Positions 23,426 through 35,400 of a stretch of 64,000 nt of DNA are shown here, in pieces. The notes beneath the pieces are model-generated. The model was not told the DNA's origin. It ran no database searches and saw nothing but the letters and a program-made list of their open reading frames with translations. A program made the translations under genes and the position numbers. Source of the DNA: Apostichopus japonicus (lineage: Eukaryota > Echinodermata > Holothuroidea > Aspidochirotida > Stichopodidae). Position 1 is the first letter of the stretch. Each line of letters opens with the position of its first letter. The stretch spans positions 7,657,001 through 7,721,000 of the forward strand of contig NC_092577.1 in the NCBI RefSeq assembly GCF_037975245.1, written 5' to 3'.

Positions 23426-26400
23426 CTAAACAAGAGGAAAAATATAAGTAATGAATATGTATAAGATAATACAGAAACAAAGACAATGCAGTATTGTAAA
23501 ATGTTGTAAATATTCATCATTTGCATCCATATAAGAAGTGTTTTCTCAAAGATAATCGATTAAACGAAATTAATTTTTACTTCTTTTTAAATTTATTGAC
23601 CTTTTTTTCCAGTATATGTTTTTAGCAATCATTTCAGGGGATTTCACACTAGTATATCTTGTGCATTTTTTAGTACTGAACATGATGTGCAACTGGAAGC
23701 TAAAACCATGAAACCTTGGTCACTAATACCATGGACTTTGAAAGACTAGTTAGTGGAGGTTGGATTTTAATTAAAGCTCAATTGTATACTTGAAATTTTA
23801 AAAATATGTATCAAAAATAGCAAAACTGAATAGTATATGTGAAAAATATATGTCATATCACTATGACTGAACCAATATAACCCAATGCACTATCACATTG
23901 GTACCATACAGTGAAATGTTCCGTCCAGTTCTTAAACTGAAGCGATTCACACAGAGATCATAGTAAGTACTGTCAATCTTACAGTTTTAAACCAGAGTAA
24001 AAACTGGGTCGTGCTGTAAATCGGTAGCATGTGCCATAGGATTGCAGTAAGAACTAAGGATATATTTAATCCCAACAAATAAACTGGATTTGTTGGGATT
24101 ACACTTATCCTGAGTTCTTACTATAATCCTAATAACACATGCTACCGATTTAAAACACGATCCAGTTGTTACTGCGGTACAAATGAGTTACAGTAGTTAC
24201 ATGTGTTCTCTGTTTATATCGGGTGAAACACTGGTCTCGTCAACCGGAATCGCCGTTTTCAAGTCAGACAATTCCTTCTAACTTTGATAAAATCGTTACA
24301 TAGTTATATTCACGTCACTAAAGTCTTAAATCTTTTTGAAGGTAAACTGAGTTTGCTCTATTCATGCGGTTGATAAATGTTCAGCTGTTTGAAACCCCTT
24401 CGATCCAATGTTTTGTAAGATTGTGAAATGAACATACTAGCTCAGATATTCTGTGATGGTGTAACTTGTGCTATCATGAGTATAGCTTTGACTTTCAGGA
24501 GGAATATTAATAATGAAGACTTTAATTATTAATACATATTATGTGTCAAAGGCAACGTCGTCTTTTTTCTTTCTGTGTATTTCCTAGCATGACCTTGTTC
24601 CCCAAAACTATAATTTATCAAGGATTATAGTCATTCAGATTTGAGGTCGATGATGATTTATAAACCAGTCAAGATAACTCGGTTCAGTGCCTTCGGTTAG
24701 AGATGGAGAGATGGGGTGGGTGTAGGGCAGGGGTAAGACTCAGACCACTATTTAGTGGTACACACAGTGCTGCATGTTCTCAAGGTGTAGAAGCACGCTT
24801 TAAAGCCCTGGTCAGAGGCATGGTTGGGCCCGAGAACATGCTGTCTATAAACGAAGTCGTAAATCCCCCAAAATGTATCTATTAAATTGTTCATGAACCC
24901 CCGGAAACCCAATGAGAAAATAAATATACAATTATTCTGATTGAGGATCACTGTTCTGTAATGATATTCACAATCATAATACACTCACATCCCCTTCCCG
25001 CAGCATCCGGGCATCTGTGGTTACCATAGTGCCACTATCTGGAAACCTGTTAGTTTGCATGTAATATGCCTAAAGTAACAGTTAGGCTTGAGCTCGACTT
25101 CGTCTAGCTCGAATTATATTTGACAGAGAAATTGGTGAAACTGAATGAAAGACCACGATTTTTCGTTGTTTTTAGTCAAGAGAACCGATTACTAATATTC
25201 ACAAGGGCGTAGGAACCGCGGGGGCTGGGGGACACCGCCCCCCCAGTGCAAAATGTGGAGGGGCGGAAGTATCATTCCGCCCCCCCCCCCCCCACTTCGC
25301 TAGTCAGAAAACCCCTTTTTCATTTCCAAATGAGAAAAAAAATCTCATTTGGAACACCAAATTGAATCTAAGGACTGGTGAAAATACAAAATTAAGTTTA
25401 CAAAATGGAGTGGGTGTTGAAGTGTGCTATATTGCACCAAATTGCATCTGAGGCTACCTGGAAATGCAAAAAAATCCAAAGGGGAGGGGAACACCCCCTC
25501 CCCTTAGACCCCTCTCCCAGGCCGGCCATCAGTCTTCAGCCCCCCCCCCCCCACTCAAAAGTACCTTCCTACGCCACTGAATATTCATGTTTATATCTTA
25601 CACAATGTGTTTGGCCAAAGAGGATCAAACTCAAAATCATGGAAAAAAGGATTTGAAAGCCAGATTCCTTTCTTATAAGACTTAGATAATTTCTTACACA
25701 TGTGTGAAGTTTATCAACAGAAAAGTAAACTCAGCTAGCTGGATAGTGGCAGCGCCTACCACAAACTAAACTTAAGCATTATGCTGATAAGTATGTTGTG
25801 GGAAAATGTATGACGTGATCCCTCAGAAGCACGTGATCCCTCAGATATTAAATATTTATTTTATTATATTGTTTCTAGTTTCCTTCTATTTGGTATAACT
25901 ACAGCTTGGTATGCTAACATTCCACAGTGAATGGATTCTACCCCGAGTTAGTCATTTTATGCCACGATGGACGCCCTCGTATCACAATGAATAATAATGA
26001 TAGTATACCCCAACAGAACCCAGCAAATCATCTTGCTTCTACACTGTAAAAAAAAATGGTTAACGTTTTACTTGATTTGGATTATTGTTTACAGAGGGAG
26101 AGGATTTTTCTCAGTTTAGATCACAATTCGATTATTCTAAAACCAACGTCGAGTGCAAGGTTTGCTATTTTTTACGGGTAAGAAAGGAAAACTTTAGCTG
26201 GTTGAACGAAACTCTATCAGAACGCTTTTCTATTACTGAATATACGGATAAACGTTTTACCAGATTATCCGGAAAGTTACTGTTACTCTGTCTAACAGGT
26301 AATGTTTATCTCTGCAAGCTTTTTTGGTGTTGACAAAAGCGCACATACGTTTAATGTTAACACACGCTAGAATACGTAAACCAGGTTTTCGCTAACCGAT

Positions 26401-29400
26401 CGATCGCGACATACTCGCCAACGGCCACATTCGCACCAAACTTGGTTACCAACGAGGTAAATTTCTTGAATTTCAAACAGTTTGCACCCATTAAATCAAG
26501 TATCTTAGCTCATTCATGATACAGAAGGATATGCTCAACAAAAGGGAATCGCATTTCTTTCAAAGTTTTTGATAAATTCTGTATTTTCGTGGTAGACTTC
26601 GTCACGTCGGGTTCGCTGATGCGGTGGAGATGGTTAGGCTTACAGGAGCGTACAGCTGTAGTATCTTAGCCCGTATACTAACCCAGTGGCGTAGGAAAGT
26701 ACTTCTGAGTGGGGGGGCTGAAGACTGATGGCCGGCCTGGGGGAGGGGTCTAAGGGGAGGGGGTGTCCCCCTCCCCTTTGGATTTTTTTGCATTTCCAGG
26801 TAGCCTCAGATGCAATTTGGTGCAATATAGCACACTTCAACACACACTCCATTTTGTAAACTTAATTTTGTATTTTCACCAGGCCTTAGATGCAATTTGG
26901 TGCTCCAAATGAGATTTTTTTCTCATTTGGAAATGAAAAAGAGGTTTTCTGACTTGCGAAGCGGGGGGGCGGAATGATACTTCCGCCCCTCCACATTTTT
27001 CACTGGGGGGGCTGGCGCCCCCCCAGCCCCCGCGGTTCCTACGCCCTTGTACTAACCCCTATGTTATTTGTTAGGATATATGGTACACAATGAAACGCGT
27101 ATACTGTAGCTAGCTTACTACGATGAGAGTATATTATAATACAATTACAAACGTTAGGCTAATCTATTCCTAAAATAAAGCAGGCCTAATTGTGTAGTCT
27201 TTATAGTTTAATATCACGTTAGAGTAAACACATACTCCCTCTTAGTTTTGGTGTTATATGGTTAGAATTTTGTGAACAAAAGGTAATTGTGCATATATAA
27301 CTAGGTCACAAAATGTACAAAGAAAGCAGGTCCTCCTGTTTTCAAAATTTAGAAAATGTGGATGGAGGCTTAAAAGTAACTAAGGCTTAGGTTTACAACT
27401 TTGGGGTTCCTTGCTGCTGAAGGCAAAAGGAAACTATGCATTCAGATTTGTGTGTGTTTGGATGCATGTATATGTACCCTTGTGACGCCTAGCTAAGGGT
27501 CAGGATTACTCAATTAGGGAATGCCCGATGTTCATCACATTCACTATGTAGATGCATTATGTTTAGTGAGTGCAAGAACATTATTTTTTTGGTAGTTATA
27601 TCATGAATATTAATGAGGTCACTGGGTCAAACCTGAAAACTATACATTTTGTTAGCCTACTCGAAAACCACAGTTCCCATTCTAGTGAAAGTTAGAATCG
27701 TGTAGTTAAGTAAAGACGTTAATGTGTTGATGTCTGTTAAATTTGATATATTAGCATATTAATGAGGGGTGTGGCTTCATATAATTTTGTAACAATAAGC
27801 AATAACTTGATAGGGGAATGCTGATGTTTATCATAGAATTGACTTTCTGCTGGTATTTCATGAGGTGTCAGTTTGCCAAGGTATATTTCAAAATTTGGTG
27901 TTTTATTTTGTTCCCAAAACAGGTGTTGGAGCTAAAACTATCACCACTTTAAGTGTTATCAACATTACCCACCACCATGAAAATTCTTGTTGAGTATGGT
28001 CATTCTAGGAAAGTAATTGAACTAGAAAATGAAGATACACTGTTCACTGAGTCATTATACAATACTCTCTGCATGATGATGAGTGTTCCATTTTCATCAG
28101 AAGAAACATTTTTCCAGTACTTTGATGAGGATTTTAAGTCATGGGTTGACCTTGAGCTTGGAACCAAAATTTTGGACAAGAGCAAGATTAAACTTAGCAC
28201 TCTTCAACCTTTAAAGCCCTTGATAGGAACTGACAAACTCAATTTTAATTGTTCTGCAACTAGTGCATCTAGTTCTTGTGTGTCTGATGATGAGAGTGAT
28301 AAAGCTTCCATTGAGCTTACAGTTGGATCACTTGATTTTGGAATAGATATGACTCCACCAGAACTTTGTGCAGGTGTGATTGAAGATGTTCCAAATACCA
28401 AACAAGAGACCACTGAAGAATCAAACAAAATGATTAGTGTAACTGAAAAAGCTGGCAGTTCTGATTATAATAGTTGGGACATTCAGTTACTTTGTATCAA
28501 GTTTAGCATGACTTTGCAGAACAAGCTTGAAAATGAAGAACAACTAGAGTGGGCCCAAAAACATGTACTACTCAATCATCTTGGAGACTTTCTGTACAAA
28601 AAAAGTACCCAGATATGCACATGAAAAGGAGAATAGCTAAACAGCTAATAACAAAATATCCTTACTTAAGGGAGCGCATTGGCTCAGGTTATGATGCTTG
28701 GACTGCGGCCCTTAACAATAAATTGAAATCACTGAGGATGAAAGATTCAAGTCTCTCATTAAAAAAAGCGCCTCTTAAAAGAACAGAGAGCATTCTACAA
28801 AAGGATGTTTTCAAGAGGCCCTGCAAAGGGGAATTAAATTTCCTGCCAGTGATACCATCCACTGAAGATGTAACCTCTCTGAAAAGACATAAAGAAACCA
28901 TGAAAAAGGAGATGTCTAAGAAAGGGGCCATAAACTTGATTTTGATCGAGAAACTTATGGATAAAACATATCCACAACGAAGGGCATATTTAACCAATAA
29001 ACCACTTGTTAAAGACTTACTCCAAGAGTATCCTGCTCTTCTGCTAACAGAAGAAATTAGCAATGAGATGACTCGTTTGGTGAACATTGATTGTACCAAG
29101 AAAGTATCAAAGTTTCCTAGATTGGCCAAAAGTATCACCTTCATGGGAAGATGCTACATCAAGAGTGTCAAGAGTGGTCCTAAACATGACAAGATCAAAG
29201 AAATTCTACACAGGTGTGACAGGTAAGTCTTCAACTTGAAGTTCAGTCAGTTTAATCTCTACCAGTGTTGTAGACCTAACAGGAGGCTTGGGTGTTTAGC
29301 CTTATGCCCTCTTCAAAAGCTTTACGCTCCCAACAGTCCCCACTCCAGTGTGGACAGACTATACCCCTACAGACCCCAAGAAATCGTTCAAAGGTAAATA

Positions 29401-32400
29401 AATAGGAATGCGTAATAGAGTGTTCTTTTGCGTTAATTTTTATCTTCTAAATCACAAACACAGACTAGTACCTTTCAAAAAACCTATCATCCCTTACATG
29501 AAATATTAGTCCCCTAAGGGTGCAAAAATGTCCTTTTTTGTTGCGATTGAGGAAATCCAAAACGTTACAAAGGCAAAGACCACATTTCTTTATTTCATGT
29601 TCCAACCTGCTGCTATATTCATTGCATGTACTTATGTTATTTTTTGCCCTTCTTAAAATCATGAATCGTGTATCAAACGTAAAACTATGCATGATGCAAA
29701 CTATCATATTGTGTTCTTCACCATTGTTATTATTCCAGGAATATTAGAAGCTCTGATGTACACAGAAGAGAGAAACAGAATAAAGCAGGATTACAGTTGC
29801 TACCATTGCTGCTACGGGGAAATGAAGAAGACTTCGTTTCCTACACAAATGTAAGATCAAAGTTGGAAAAGAATATTTGTGATCATAGCATGTTTGGTAT
29901 CACCTGTTTCATGTTCTGAGTTAAATAGCATATCTTATGCAGGTGTAGATTCAGGGTGGGATTAACCATCCGAAGCCCCTTCCACCTTCACAATATACTT
30001 ATTGCATCCTCTGTAGTCAACTCCTCAATGACTTAAAGCGTTTGTGTTAATCATAACCTTTCTTGTGTATTTCTTTATTTATAGTCTTCCAGCATGACCA
30101 CAAGAACTTCATCCCATTTTATGATTAAAGTTTAGTTGCTTGTATATCCTTTTACTATGGGTAAAACGTACCATAGAAGCACCAAGTCATATAGGGATGC
30201 GCACATATGGGGTATGGGAAGGATAATTGTCCATGCATGGACCAAGTGTAATGCACTGCAAAGAGAAAGATATGTCTTATCCTGTCATTATAAACCTGTT
30301 GCATTATGACATTGTGTATGTATTGTTTTTATTCATTTCAGACTTCAAACGAATTTCAAAAGATTGCAGAGTCAGTGTCAACCCCAAAAATTATAATCAG
30401 TGAAAGTACATGTGCCATTGCTGCTGAGTCCCAAGTGGTCAAGGAAGGTGATTCTGTGGACAGTCTCATTCATCTCATAAGTATGTTTTATTGTGTCAAT
30501 ATTGAATACCCGAGATCATGTAACTGTACATTGACATATGTACAAAAGGAGATTTTTGAAATCACTGACAATAAAAAGGTACCAGCTAAATAATGGTAAC
30601 ATGTAATATTGTATATATTTAAAGTTTAATTGATTGTTTGTTCTTGCTTCATATGATACTTTGTTGTATACACTTATTTTGTCTATGGGGAGAAGGTATA
30701 CTGTTGGTTAAACTAGGTAAAATTGTTGTGAGTAGACAGGTGGTATTTTTAAGGTGTTCGGTGGTATAGTCATTCCCACCCTCCACCCTTTATGGAGCTT
30801 TTTTCATTTTGTGTATTAATTTAAATAATGCTTAACACATAATCTTTGTGAATGTTTTAATTGTAATTGATTGTTTGTTCTTGCTTCAAATGATAGCGTT
30901 TGTATACATGTAATCTTGGGTAAATAAGAAAACAATTGTTGGTTAGGCATGACGTGCTATAGTAGGTGTTTAGATGTGAGATTTGGGTGTGATAAGGTGA
31001 CCTGAGATGAATCAATGTTATAATCAAGAAGCTCTTTTAAAATTCTTGATTGTATGGTCACCGCATCCTACACCTCATTTTAAGGGATTTTTCATGTTGT
31101 ATTTTTATTTTAAATATTACTAGACATGAATGTTTGTATATTATTAAATTGAAATTGATTTATCTCTTCTTATCTTTATAATTTGTAGTTGATTATTTTT
31201 AACTTGTTTGAATTCGTTTTTTTTTTCTTTATGGGTGAGGGGTGTAATGCTAACAGTCCCTTCATTCTGACACTGCCAAGGCATGAAATTATGTCATTGG
31301 AACGATTTTACTCAGCCATGTATATAAGATGGGTGTTAGAGCTAAAGGTGGTCGGAGTTAAAATATTTTGTCAGTTTCAAACTCACTCTCTATAAGTTTC
31401 ACTTGTAAAAGCAGCCCACCCTTCACCACATATAGGTGCTTGTTCCATGTGTTGTTATCTTTAGTGATACATATAAAATCCTAAACTACATTTTTAAATT
31501 TTCATTGATAGTCTTTGCATGGTATTATTTGTTGGGTTTTAATAAATATTTCTTACTTTAAAATCAAGTTTGTATCATTTTCAGTCTCACAGCTCTTACT
31601 ATTCATTGTTATTATTCTGTACATCAGTCTTAAAAGGCAGAGAATTCCATAATATACATAATTTTCATGCAAATATATGTACTGTGTCAATAGTATTCTG
31701 AACAGATTATTGAAAGATAACCTCTTAATTCTAAAATTAGGAAGACTTAAACTGAATCCGTTGAAGGTAACTCTAAAAGTGGTAATATTTCAGGAAACAC
31801 TTGCGTTTTTAAGGAGAAAACACCGTTTTCGGTTGCAGCAACTCAATATTGATGAAACACGCAAAAGAGGATTAACGTTTAACCAAGATACGGTTAACAT
31901 CTTATGGATTAATCTGAAGAAACCCGACTTTTGGTTGCAGCAACTTTAAACCATTTTCAAGGAAACGTTTACAATTTTTTTTTTTACAGTGTAGACACAT
32001 TCATACTCTAATAAACCAACAGAGCGGACCAGTTTATAACTTCAATTTCAATAATCAATTCCATACTGATTACCGGTTATGTGATGACGTATACGTCCTT
32101 ATGCATCCATTCCCAACCCAACCCTATGCAGATCGAATGATTCTAATAATTAAATATCAAATAATACCTGAGAATAAGTATAGACTTCTATAGTTAACCC
32201 TTTTGTGTAAAAAGAAAATTGATACACCATGGTAACACTGCTGAGTGTCCACCTAACATTATATTTTTAATGTAACAATAAAGGTTACTTTTAAGATGTT
32301 TTTGCCAGTTCCTTTCACAGTCAATAACCTGTGAACATTTATTTCGCGAAGAAACGAATTAACAAAGGATTTACTACAAGAATTTAAACATTTAAAAATG

Positions 32401-35400
32401 TTTTTTGATACTTTTCGGACTAGTAACGAATTAAAATATGCACTACAGCAAAGTGAAATAATCATTATTCATCTTGTTAAGCCGGGGGGGGGGGGGGGTA
32501 GGTGGTGGGGGGGGGTGAAGGCTGGCATTTTTAAGGCGATATTCCAATTTTGTGTGAGTGAGTTGTCGGCTTGTAACACACCATAACATCTGATTAAACC
32601 TTGTAGTACTAAAAAGTCTATCCGTTTCTTTTCTTTAGCATGTCCTTGTGTGCGGAAGGAAGATTATTTAGGCCGCATCTAAACTTGACATTGAGAACAG
32701 TGCTATCATCATTACCAGATATAAACGCTATCATCATTACCAGATATAAACTTGTAACTGGCCTATCTAAGTTCCCTGTCAGATACACGTCATTTATAAA
32801 TCTTTCCTCCCTTATGAGGTACAAAGTTAAATACTGTTATTTCTTTTGTCCACAGTAATTAACACCTACTTGCCTGTTAATGAATTACCGTTAATAATTA
32901 ACAGGAACCTAAATATATGTCTCACTTACCTCTTCTTCTGGTAGATTACCATCATCGTCACATGGCTGAAGGGAACAGAAAGGTTGTTATCATATATGTT
33001 GAAATGTGCTTCAGAAACATTAAATAAGGCGAAGCAAAATATATATAAGTTAGAAGATACATATTTACAAATATCGAAGTAAACTATTCCAGGCAGGTAA
33101 ACGCAGATCTGTATTGAACACACTTAAGTCAACATAGGAGAGAGACTCGTCACTTTAAGATGCACGGACTAAATAACAAATCAGCTTTATAGGGAAGACA
33201 CTACTAGCTCTAAACCAGTCATCAAACACTGAGTGATGTCATGAAACATGGAGTGACGTCATAATTCTGAGCTTCTCACTGAGATGATCAGATGAATACC
33301 ATGGAACGAGAAGATGACGAGAAGGGGAAAAGAGGGCAGTATTCAAAGATAGAAATCAGAGCATCGTTGTTGGATCGATGTAATGGCCAAGATAAAGCAA
33401 AATATTGAGTAGCCTCTCCAACTTCGTTTTAGGTATTATGTTTCTGTGGTATTGTTGATCGTGTAGAGATATCCATGAAAGTTTGCAGTTGTATGATGAA
33501 CTCATAAAATAAGAGACACAAGGGGAGAGTTAAATAGACTAGTGTAGATCTGTAAACATTGAAGAAAGTCATGAAATACAATGAACACCCTGAAAGATGT
33601 TTTTCTGTCTAACTTTACCCTGTGTGTGTATGTTTATTGAAAGTTCTTACATGCGCAAATTATCAGTTTCGCAATAGTTGACTCTCTCTGTCAAACTTAG
33701 TCTGGGAAAATTTAGACCAGGAAGCAACGGCCTGTAAATTTATGAATGTATACACTGTAAAAAATCTGAGGAAATGTTTCCTTTGTTTGTGGGGAAAGAG
33801 TTTTCCCCTCGTAGGGTTATCTTAATTTTCCTTTAAAACTGGGGTAGAAAATTAGAATGGGTACTTTTCCCTCCATTAAGGGAAACCGAATTATCAAATC
33901 GCTGTGCGTTAAATTACTGTTAACCAATCAAATAACCCCACCTACAAAAATGTGCGAACAGCCGCGAGGGCTCCATATCTGGGCCAAGTCATTATCTATC
34001 TCCAGCGCCATGCATGATGTGTTTTTGCCTCTAGAATGCTGGATCATCTGTTGGATCTAATTCAGCAAATTACTGTCTCACGTGAGTATATTTATAGCAG
34101 ATTTACTTCTGAATATTATGGTAAACGCAGAATGATGTATGTAAAACATTAACAGAAAATATTTGATTATGAAGCAAAAGTTCATCGTACTTGCCCAGTA
34201 ACGTTATTTGTGCTGGACTTAGCCTAACGTGCGTCTGACATGTCTGAACGTTGGGCTATGCACAAACAAATCCTAGTAGTAGTAGTAGTAGTAGTAGTAG
34301 TGTAGTAGCAAGTAACATGGCATGAAAAACCCATCGTTCAATATACAGTACATGTACTTGCTAAACTTACGGGGGTGAACACTGAAGGTCGTCTATGTCT
34401 ATGAAACACTTAGGATATGGTGTTGTTGTTGGGCACTAATGTTAAACTAGTACTAGGCCGTAGGCCTAGTCTGAGTAGTACTTCTACTAGTAGTGGCCTA
34501 AGCAACAGTACGCCTAACAAGTAATGATACTAACGTTTAGGGCTCAGTACGGTTTCCAGGTTGGGGGGTCGCCTTATTGAATGTACTTTTATGATCGTGA
34601 ACTATGAAAAACTTGTTTGAAATTTTAATTATGGTTGAAAATACACTGTTTCTTTACTTCTACAGAATTATCACCTTGATGTAAATGTTTATAATCACAA
34701 AGAATTTCTTTAGAGCAGGCGATACTCAAGAGATCTGCAATTTTCTAAAGTACAGCCTATAGTTTGTATAGGCGACACTTTAAAAGGTCTCATAGGGGTC
34801 TTTTGCACAGGGGCATATGGGAGAAAAGGGGGTTTTGCCTTTTTCTCAAAAACTAGCCTTTAAGATATCGTGAAACATCCTGAAATGAAAAGACAAAAAT
34901 TATTAACGTTGGATTACATGTTTTTATCTATAAAATATGAATTGAAACACCTGTGAAGTTGATCAATTTTGTTTAAGATTTAAAAATTCACAGCCATTTT
35001 ACCAACATTTTGGACAAAAAACAGTTACTATATTCTTAAAAGACTATTTGAAATATATATTTTAATATTTCAAATAATTTGGAGGAAAATTAAGGAAATT
35101 TGACGAACTGAACTTTCTTGAAAATCCTCAATTAAATGAGGGCGCTTCAAAAATAGTCATATTCGTATTAATTTTTAAGGGCCTTTCAAATGATATTTTG
35201 CAAGTAAAAAAAAAAATTCTATCTGGTATAATTTTCTGGATGTCCTACTACAGCTCAAGGGCTGGTTTTCAAGGAAAATGCAAACACCTTACTTTTTCAC
35301 ATATGCTCAAGTACAAGACCCCTATGAAGCCTTTTAAAATGTGGCTTATATGTCTGGTTGTCTAGATTTATATATTTATCAATTTTTCTTTTCAATAATG

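Larger units (their letters stand above)
26042..31991 (+). mobile_element. CACTG-terminus TIR element 1 carrying a SAMD3-like gene
   Basis: Left end CACTGTAAAAAAAAATGG-TTAACGTTTTACTTGA and right end, read inward on the minus strand, CACTGTAAAAAAAAAAATTG-TAAACGTTTCCTTGA pair as imperfect terminal inverted repeats of about 40 bp. TA lies directly outside both ends (26040-26041, 31992-31993). Subterminal zones have short repeated words, such as GGTTAACGTTT-like motifs on the left and GGTTGCAGCAACT twice on the right. The termini resemble CACTA/Mirage/Chapaev (CMC) elements, but the only gene seen inside is the SAMD3-like one at 27977-30593. A family C hAT element is nested at 26684-27049. Length 5950 bp, about 5576 without the insertion. 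It lies in a host intron. Confidence 0.75.

Noticed and set aside
25405-25656. Peptide starting MEWVLKCAILHQIASE, also present at 26640-26852 on the other strand
   Set aside because: Both lie wholly in copies of the family C hAT-like element. Shared translation reflects shared DNA, not a gene.
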